Below, piece by piece: positions 58,692 through 64,000 of a stretch of DNA of 64,000 nucleotides. The notes beneath the pieces are model-generated. The model saw only the letters and a program-made list of their open reading frames with translations. It made no database searches and was not told the origin of the DNA. The position numbers and the translations under genes are program-made. This DNA is from Micromonospora sp. RP3T (lineage in GTDB: Bacteria; Actinomycetota; Actinomycetes; Mycobacteriales; Micromonosporaceae): positions 27,878 to 91,877 of the forward strand of contig NZ_PYPS01000033.1 of assembly GCF_003027925.1 (NCBI RefSeq). The letters are read 5' to 3'. Numbering within the stretch: the stretch's first letter is position 1; every line of letters starts with the position of its first letter.

Positions 58692-59327
58692 ATGGACGAG
58701 CTGACGGCGCGGTGGCGGGCGACGGCGCGGGCGGCCGGCGCGACCGACCCGGACGCCGTGGCGCGGGCCGGGGCGCGGCTGCTGGCCGGCTGGCGGGAGC
58801 CGCACCGGCACCACCACACGGTGGCCCACCTGCGGGCGGTGCTCGACGTGGTCGACGCGTACGCCGATCGGGCCCGCCACCCGGACCTGGTCCGGCTCGC
58901 GGCGTGGTGCCACGACGCGGTCTACGACCCGCGGGCGGACGGCGACGCCAACGAGCGGGCCAGCGCCCACCTGGGCGACGCGCTGCTCGCCGCCGCCGGG
59001 CTGCCGGCCGCGGCGGTGACCGGGGTACGCCGCCTGGTGCTGCTCACCGCCGGCCACGCGGTCGGACCGGACGACCCGGACGGCGCGTTGCTCTGCGACG
59101 CCGACCTGGCGGTGCTGGCCGCCGCGCCGGACGACTACGACAGGTACGCCGCCGCGATCCGCCGCGAGTACGCCCACGTGTCCGAGCCGGACTTCCGCAC
59201 CGGCCGGGCCGCCGTGCTGCGGCACCTGCTGGCCCTGCCGGCGCTCTACCGGCTACCCGAGCCGCACGCCCGCTGGGAGGCGCCCGCCCGCGCCAACCTG
59301 ACCCGCGAGCTGAGCACGCTGAGCTGA
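58692..59327 (+). CDS. HD-domain predicted metal-dependent phosphohydrolase
   Basis: A 211-residue HD protein. HHHTVAHL near residues 39-46, WCHDAVYD near 72-79 (the HD pair) and CDADLAVL near 135-142 are the metal ligands. Such proteins hydrolyse nucleotides or phosphoesters. Its 3' end overlaps the convergent DUF4031 gene by 75 bases. ATG 58692. Confidence 0.88.
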   Translation: MDELTARWRATARAAGATDPDAVARAGARLLAGWREPHRHHHTVAHLRAVLDVVDAYADRARHPDLVRLAAWCHDAVYDPRADGDANERASAHLGDALLAAAGLPAAAVTGVRRLVLLTAGHAVGPDDPDGALLCDADLAVLAAAPDDYDRYAAAIRREYAHVSEPDFRTGRAAVLRHLLALPALYRLPEPHARWEAPARANLTRELSTLS

Positions 59328-59603
59328 GACCGGCGCGGCCGAGGCGGAGACGTGTTTCGGGCGGCGCAGGCCGGCGTCCCGCAGGACGCGGACGATCTCG
59401 CGGGACGGGACCACCGTCGCGCCCAGCCAGACCGCCACCCGGAACCGCTCGGCGGGCAGGTCGTAGTGGTCCCGGTCGAAGCCGCGCCGGCCGGCGCCGA
59501 GCAGCTCGGCGAAGGCGTGCAGCTCCGCGAAGGAGACGTCGCTGATCAGGTGCGACCAGAGCCGGCCGCGCCAGGGCACCGCGGGCGGGTCCAGGTAGAG
59601 CAC
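59253..59603 (-). CDS. DUF4031 protein
   Basis: A 116-residue protein, with LYLDPPAVPWRGRLWSHLIS at residues 2-21 and HAFAELLGAGRRGFDRDHYD at about 29-48, both DUF4031 hallmarks. GTG 59603 is chosen since the family starts there. The domain ends near residue 90 (LRRPKH). The last ~25 residues overlap the HD gene antisense and are probably not conserved; the stop is TAG 59253. Function unknown. Confidence 0.82.
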   Translation of the reverse strand: MLYLDPPAVPWRGRLWSHLISDVSFAELHAFAELLGAGRRGFDRDHYDLPAERFRVAVWLGATVVPSREIVRVLRDAGLRRPKHVSASAAPVSAQRAQLAGQVGAGGRLPAGVRLG

Positions 59604-59634
59604 CGGTCCAAGGTACGCCGGTAGCCTTCCCGGC

Positions 59635-61035
59635 ATGGCTGCCCATCCCCTCCTCGACGAGCTGCGGGCCGCGCTCGGCGAGTCCGCCGTGCTGACCGAC
59701 CCGGACCTGCTGGCCGGGCACGAGCGGGACGAGGCCGACCTGTGCGCCTCGGGTACCCCGCTGGTGGTGGTCCGCCCCCGGGACACCGCGGGCGTGGTGG
59801 CGGCGGTGCGCGCGGCGGGCCGGCACGGCGTACCGGTGGTGCCGCAGGGCGCCCGGACCGGGCTGGCCGGCGCGGCGAACGCGGTGGCCGGCGCGCTGGT
59901 GGTGAGCACGGTGGCGATGGACCGGATCGTGGAGATCGACCCGGTGGGCCGGATCGCCGTGGTGCAGCCCGGCGTGGTCAACGCCGCGCTGGCCGGTGCG
60001 GTGCGGGCGCGCGGGCTCTGGTACCCGCCGGACCCCGGTTCCTGGGAGTCGTCCACCATCGGCGGCAACGTGGCCACCAACGCCGGCGGCATGTGCTGCG
60101 TGAAGTACGGCGTGACCAGCGAGTACGTGCTCGGCCTGGAGGTGGTGCTCGCCTCCGGCGAGGTGCTGCGCACCGGCCGTCGCACCGCCAAGGGCGTCGC
60201 CGGGTACGACCTGACCCGGCTCTTCGTCGGCTCGGAGGGCACGCTCGGCGTGATCACCGAGGTGACCGTGGCGCTGCGTCCGGCGCCGGAGGCGGCCCTG
60301 ACCCTGGTGGCGGTCTTCGGCACCACGGCGGCGGCCGGCGGCGCGGTGGCCGGCATCGCCGAGCGAGGGCTCACCCCGAGCCTGCTGGAGCTGCTGGACC
60401 GGACACACCTGCGGGCCATCGAGGCGTACCGGCCGATGGGGCTGCGGACCGACGCGGAGGCGCTGCTGCTGGCCGCGGTGGACACCGGCGGCCGGGCGGC
60501 CGACGACCTGGCCCGGATCGCCGAGGTGTGCACGGCGGCCGGCGCCGACGAGATCTGGGCGGCCACCGACGCGACCGAGGCCGCCGCGCTGCTCCAAGCG
60601 CGGCGGCTGGCCCATCCGGCGATGGAGCGGTTCGCCGCCGAGACGTTCCCGGCCGGCAACGGCGGCCTGGTCATCGACGACGTGGCGGTGCCGCGCGGCC
60701 GGCTGGCCGAGCTGCTGGACGGCGTGGCCCGGATCGCCGTCGCCTGTGACGTGCCGATCGGGGTGGTCGGGCACGCCGGCGACGGCAACATGCACCCGAA
60801 CATCGTGGTCGACCGCGCCGACCCGGCCAGCCTGGAGCGGGGCCGGCGAGCCTTCGACGAGATCATGCGGCTCGGGCTGGACCTCGGCGGCACCTGCACC
60901 GGCGAGCACGGCGTCGGGCTGCTCAAGCGGGACTGGCTGGCGCGGGAGATCGGCCCGGTGGGCGTCCGGGTGCACCAGGCGATCAAGGCGGCGCTGGACC
61001 CGGCCGGGCTGCTCAACCCCGGCAAGGTGCTCTGA
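59635..61035 (+). CDS. FAD-linked oxidase, GlcD-like
   Basis: A 466-residue flavoprotein. PCMH-type FAD-binding is at residues 1-215 (PQGARTGLAGAANAVAGALV near 70-89 and IGGNVATNAGGMCCVKYG near 141-158). The C-terminal domain has GHAGDGNMHPN near 380-390 and GTCTGEHGVG near 420-429. It oxidises a 2-hydroxy acid such as glycolate or D-lactate. No GlcE/GlcF partners are nearby. The ATG at 59635 is divergent from DUF4031. Confidence 0.92.
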   Translation: MAAHPLLDELRAALGESAVLTDPDLLAGHERDEADLCASGTPLVVVRPRDTAGVVAAVRAAGRHGVPVVPQGARTGLAGAANAVAGALVVSTVAMDRIVEIDPVGRIAVVQPGVVNAALAGAVRARGLWYPPDPGSWESSTIGGNVATNAGGMCCVKYGVTSEYVLGLEVVLASGEVLRTGRRTAKGVAGYDLTRLFVGSEGTLGVITEVTVALRPAPEAALTLVAVFGTTAAAGGAVAGIAERGLTPSLLELLDRTHLRAIEAYRPMGLRTDAEALLLAAVDTGGRAADDLARIAEVCTAAGADEIWAATDATEAAALLQARRLAHPAMERFAAETFPAGNGGLVIDDVAVPRGRLAELLDGVARIAVACDVPIGVVGHAGDGNMHPNIVVDRADPASLERGRRAFDEIMRLGLDLGGTCTGEHGVGLLKRDWLAREIGPVGVRVHQAIKAALDPAGLLNPGKVL

Positions 61036-61036
61036 C

Positions 61037-61546
61037 TCAGCCCTTGTCGTCGGCGGGCGTGGCCTCGGTGAGCAGCAGCAGCACCTCGTACGCCACCGGT
61101 GGCGCCGGCTCGCCCGGGCAGTCCTGGATGGTGACGGTCAGCCCCGGCGGGATCAGCAGCGTCGAGGTCAGCGCCCCGATGCAGAGCTGCCGGTACCGCC
61201 GGGCCTGGTCGGTCTCCCGGGCCAGCGCCGGGTCGGCGAGCATCCGCTGCAACCGGGACGTCTGCTCCGGGTTCAGCGAGCCCGTCGCGTCGACGCCGTC
61301 ACCGGCGCAGTCCCGGCACTGCCACCGGCCGGTCGGCTCCACGTCGAGCGTGCGGACCACGCCGTCCCCGCCCAGCCGCTGCATCAGGGTGACGAGGTTC
61401 GCGGTCGGTGTCGGGGTGGCCGAGCCCTGCTGACCGGAGGGGGTGGCGCTTCCGGCGTCGCCGAGGAGCGCGCAGCCGGTCAGGGCGGTCGCCAGCAGGA
61501 CACCGGCGGACAGGGCGGGGACGCGCGACCACGATGGGCGAACCAC
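61037..61546 (-). CDS. Lipoprotein of unknown function
   Basis: A 169-residue lipoprotein. The signal peptide ends with the lipobox LTGC (C25). A Ser/Thr/Pro linker follows, then a domain with CRDC (about residues 77-80), a Cys in QLCIGA, and another in QDCPGE. The four cysteines may form two disulfides. No known family. GTG 61546. Convergent with the GlcD gene (1-base gap). Confidence 0.75.
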   Translation of the reverse strand: MVRPSWSRVPALSAGVLLATALTGCALLGDAGSATPSGQQGSATPTPTANLVTLMQRLGGDGVVRTLDVEPTGRWQCRDCAGDGVDATGSLNPEQTSRLQRMLADPALARETDQARRYRQLCIGALTSTLLIPPGLTVTIQDCPGEPAPPVAYEVLLLLTEATPADDKG

Positions 61547-61613
61547 GCGGGAAACCTACACTTCCGTAGGTAGCGCGCACCAGCCGTCGGGCCGCCGTTA
61601 GGGGTCGGGCCGG

Positions 61614-63431
61614 CTAGCGGGGCGCGGCCGGGAGGTCGGTGCCCCGATCGGCCGCGAAGCCCCGCACGTCGGGCGCGCCGAGCCGGGCCGCGTCGGCCCC
61701 GATGTCGTCCGGCATGAGCTGCGACGCCCGCTCGGCCTCCACCCGCGCCCGGTAGTGGGCGACCTCCCGGGCCCGGGTCGCCGCGTCCCAGCCGAGCACC
61801 GCGCCCATCAGCTCCGCGACGTGCTCCGCCGACTCCAGGCCGCGGTGGCTGGTCTCGATGGAGATCCGGGTACGCCGGGTGAGCACGTCCTCCACGTGCA
61901 GCGCGCCCTCGGCCCGGGCCGCGTACGTGACCTCGGCGGCGAGGTACTCCGGCGCGCCGGCCAGCGGCGAGGCGAGCAGCGGATCGGCGTCGACCAGGGC
62001 GAGCAGGTCCAGGGTGAGCGTGCCGTAGCGCTCCAGCAGGTGCTCCACCACCCCGACCGGCACCCGGTGCCGGCGGGCCAGGTCGGCCCGGTCCCGCCAC
62101 ATGGCGGCGTACCCGTCGGCGCCGAGCAGTGGCAGGTCGGCGGTGCGCGACGGGCGGGTCCGGCCGAGCCGGCGCGCCGCGTGGTCGACCACGTCGGCGG
62201 CCATCACCCGGTACGTCGTGTACTTCCCGCCGGCCACCAGCAGCAGGCCGAGCATCGGCTCGACCACGGCGTGTTCCCGGGACAGCTTGGAGGTCGAATC
62301 CGCCTCGCCGGAGAGCAGCGGGCGCAGCCCGGCGTAGACGCCCTCGATGTCGGCGGTGGTCAGTGGCCGGTCCAGCACGGTGTTCACCTGCTCCAGCAGG
62401 TATTCGATGTCGCGCGCGGTGGCCGCCGGGTGGGACCGGTCGAGCTGCCAGTCGGTGTCCGTGGTGCCGATGATCCAGTGGCCGCCCCACGGGATGACGA
62501 AGAGCACGCTGGTGGCGGTGCGCAGGATCAGGCCGGTCTCGCCGACGATCGCCGAGCGCGGCACCACCAGGTGCACGCCCTTCGACGCCCGGACGCGCAG
62601 GCCGGGACGCAGCCCGACGTCGTTGAGCATCCGCGACATGTCGTCGCTCCACACGCCGGTCGCGGCGATCACGGTGCGGGCGCGGACCTCGAACTCGGCG
62701 TCCGGCGAACCGGCCGGCGCCTCCAGGTCACGCACCCGGACGCCGGTCACCTCGCGGGCCTGGCGGATCAGCCCGACCGCCCGGGCGCTGGTGACCACAG
62801 TCGCGCCGAGGCTGGCCGCGGTGCGGGCCAGCGTCACCACCAGGCGGGCGTCGTCGACCTGGCCGTCGTAATAGCGGATCGCGCCGGCCAGCGTGTCGGG
62901 CCGCAGGCTGGGGAAGATCCGGCGGGCGCCCTCCCGGGTGAGGTGCCGGTGCAGCGGCATGCCGCGTCCACCGCCGAACACGCCGGCGAACACGTCGTAC
63001 GCGGCCACGCCGAGCCCGTAGTAGGAGCGGCGGAGGATTCGCCGGGGCAGGTCGCGGACGCCGCCCTCGGTCGGCAACGGCACCAGGATCGGCACCGGGC
63101 GGACCAGGTGCGGGGCGAGCCGGGTGGCGAGCAGCCCACGCTCGGTCAGCGCCTCGTGGACCAGGTGGAACTCCAACTGTTCCAGGTAGCGCAGGCCACC
63201 GTGGATCAGCTTGCTGGACCGGCTGGACGTGCCGGCCGCGTAGTCGCGCGCCTCCACCAGGGCGACCTTCAGCCCTCGGGACGCGGCGTCCAGCGCGGCG
63301 CCCGCCCCGGTCACCCCGCCGCCGATGACCAGCACGTCGAACCGCTCGGCGCGGAGCCGGCGCAGGTCGTCGGCGCGGCGCTCGGCGGAGAGCTGGCCGG
63401 CCTCGGATCGGGACACATTGGGGTCGCGCAC
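61614..63431 (-). CDS. glpD: Glycerol-3-phosphate dehydrogenase, GlpD type
   Basis: A 605-residue FAD enzyme that oxidises glycerol-3-phosphate to DHAP. FAD-binding GGGVTGAGAALDAASRG is at about residues 37-53. TSSRSSKLIHGGLRYLEQ near 68-85 is the GlpD signature, and the C-terminal GlpD domain starts near 425. GTG 63431 is chosen; ATG 63467 would add 12 residues without family support. Divergent from a truncated membrane gene. Confidence 0.93.
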   Translation of the reverse strand: MRDPNVSRSEAGQLSAERRADDLRRLRAERFDVLVIGGGVTGAGAALDAASRGLKVALVEARDYAAGTSSRSSKLIHGGLRYLEQLEFHLVHEALTERGLLATRLAPHLVRPVPILVPLPTEGGVRDLPRRILRRSYYGLGVAAYDVFAGVFGGGRGMPLHRHLTREGARRIFPSLRPDTLAGAIRYYDGQVDDARLVVTLARTAASLGATVVTSARAVGLIRQAREVTGVRVRDLEAPAGSPDAEFEVRARTVIAATGVWSDDMSRMLNDVGLRPGLRVRASKGVHLVVPRSAIVGETGLILRTATSVLFVIPWGGHWIIGTTDTDWQLDRSHPAATARDIEYLLEQVNTVLDRPLTTADIEGVYAGLRPLLSGEADSTSKLSREHAVVEPMLGLLLVAGGKYTTYRVMAADVVDHAARRLGRTRPSRTADLPLLGADGYAAMWRDRADLARRHRVPVGVVEHLLERYGTLTLDLLALVDADPLLASPLAGAPEYLAAEVTYAARAEGALHVEDVLTRRTRISIETSHRGLESAEHVAELMGAVLGWDAATRAREVAHYRARVEAERASQLMPDDIGADAARLGAPDVRGFAADRGTDLPAAPR

Positions 63432-63484
63432 CCGTCCACGGTAGCCGTCCGCACGCCACGGCGACACGTCCCGGCCGTACCGTG

Positions 63485-63872
63485 ATGACCATGCTGACCG
63501 GCCCGCCCGTTGCGCCCGTACCCCCGCCGCCGCCGCGCGAGACCGGGCCGTGGCCGGTCGTCGCGGGGGTCGCGGCCGGCGTCTGGGCGGTGCTGGTGAC
63601 CGTGCCCGGCCAGGTCACCGGCTGGCTGGTCGACCAGGTCGTGCTGGTCACCGGGCTGGACCGCGCGGTGGCCGTCTGGCCGGTGGTCGCGGCGGCCACC
63701 GTGCTGCTGGTCGGCGCGCCGGTGCTGGCGCTGGCGCTGCTGCCGCGTTCCCCGGCGCTGCGGGCGACCGGGCGGGCATGGGCCGGCGGCGCGCTGGCGC
63801 TGGGGGCGGGGACGCTGCTCCGGGCGCTCCCGCCGGTGCACCACGAGGCGTACCTGGCGGCCCTGGCGGTGA
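63485..63872 (+). CDS. N-terminal part of an Ala/Val-rich membrane protein
   Basis: ATG 63485 begins MTMLTGPPVAPVPPPPPRET. Membrane helices then follow (VVAGVAAGVWAVLVTVP and VVAAATVLLVGAPVLALALL). At about 63870 the reading frame enters a segment whose +1 frame is serC. It stays open to the window end, but is probably out of its natural sequence beyond that point. Family unrecognised. Divergent from glpD. Confidence 0.5.
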
Positions 63873-64000
63873 CCGAACGGCATCGTGGACACCGAGCCCT
63901 ACCGCAAGCTCGGCCGCAACCAGCTCCGGGTCGCGCTCTTCCCGGCCGTCGAGCCGGCCGACGTCGAGGCGCTCACCGCGTCCATCGACTACGTGGTCGA
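63873..64000 (+). pseudogene. serC: 3' fragment of a serC-like gene fused out of context
   Basis: From 63876 the frame reads NGIVDTEPYRKLGRNQLRVA, then LFPAVEPADVEALTASIDYV, to the window edge. This matches the C-terminal ~45 residues of phosphoserine aminotransferase (SerC). No earlier part of serC precedes it: an in-frame TGA lies at 63870-63872, and upstream sequence belongs to the membrane gene in another frame. It is either a truncated copy or an assembly or genomic junction. Confidence 0.65.

Overview
The window is very GC-rich with strong third-position G/C bias, frequent GTG starts and ATGA or GTGA gene overlaps, so it comes from an actinobacterium. A mycothiol acetyltransferase (MshD), a GlnR-type regulator, an HbhA operon, a SAM-IV type riboswitch, a Cys-rich sulfur leader peptide and XRE/DUF397 pairs all fit. 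A recurring hairpin element with GGGGCCCC cores and GTTAA ends points to Micromonospora or a close relative. The genus call is inference. About 70 protein genes fill the window. No rRNA, tRNA, CRISPR array, transposase or prophage was seen.

Layout. 1-4325: a sugar uptake operon (end of a binding protein, two permeases, GH1 glycosidase, LacI regulator). 4419-9567: acetyltransferase, macro-domain protein, EI24 membrane protein, WYL regulator, SDR enzyme, nucleotidyltransferase. 9672-11981: a secreted protein with a trypsin fold that lacks all three catalytic residues, followed by ten FG-GAP-like repeats. 12034-15375: AlaX editing protein and an operon HTH - HbhA - DUF2516 - hydrolase. 15488-24497: metabolic and stress genes (asparaginase, BKACE enzyme, Fur regulator with YgfZ, PabC, nitrobindin, DsrE protein, SCP2 protein with a debranching-type glycosidase).

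24507-37149: a small GntR regulator with divergent small ORFs, then a block whose order parallels the M. tuberculosis region Rv0814c-Rv0820 (SseC, rhodanese, LmeA-like protein, GlnR-like regulator, MshD, phosphate transport). A 25-residue Cys leader peptide lies upstream of the rhodanese gene. The pstSCAB operon is preceded by a PHO-box-like direct repeat.

37219-50231: a secreted protein divergent from a LysR regulator, a TspO-like protein, a NUDIX hydrolase, a HEAT protein, two CxxC...WPC proteins beside an XRE/DUF397 pair, an oxidoreductase, the low-affinity phosphate system (Pit and DUF47) with PPK2, a DUF402 protein and DinG. A triple PHO-box-like repeat lies inside the 3' end of ppk2, upstream of the Pit operon. 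50285-64000: AI-2E family protein, orphan GroES-like protein, a 55-residue small protein, an AbiE-like two-gene module with a 61-bp dyad operator, PrsW protease, a riboswitch-controlled class V aminotransferase, FUSC, HD and DUF4031 proteins, a GlcD-like oxidase, a lipoprotein and GlpD. The window ends in a truncated membrane gene joined abruptly to the last ~45 codons of a serC-like gene.

Main themes: phosphate (pst, pit, ppk2, PHO boxes), sulfur (leader peptide, rhodanese, SAM riboswitch), redox and mycothiol, and a hairpin repeat family that sits on or next to stop codons at five of its six loci.
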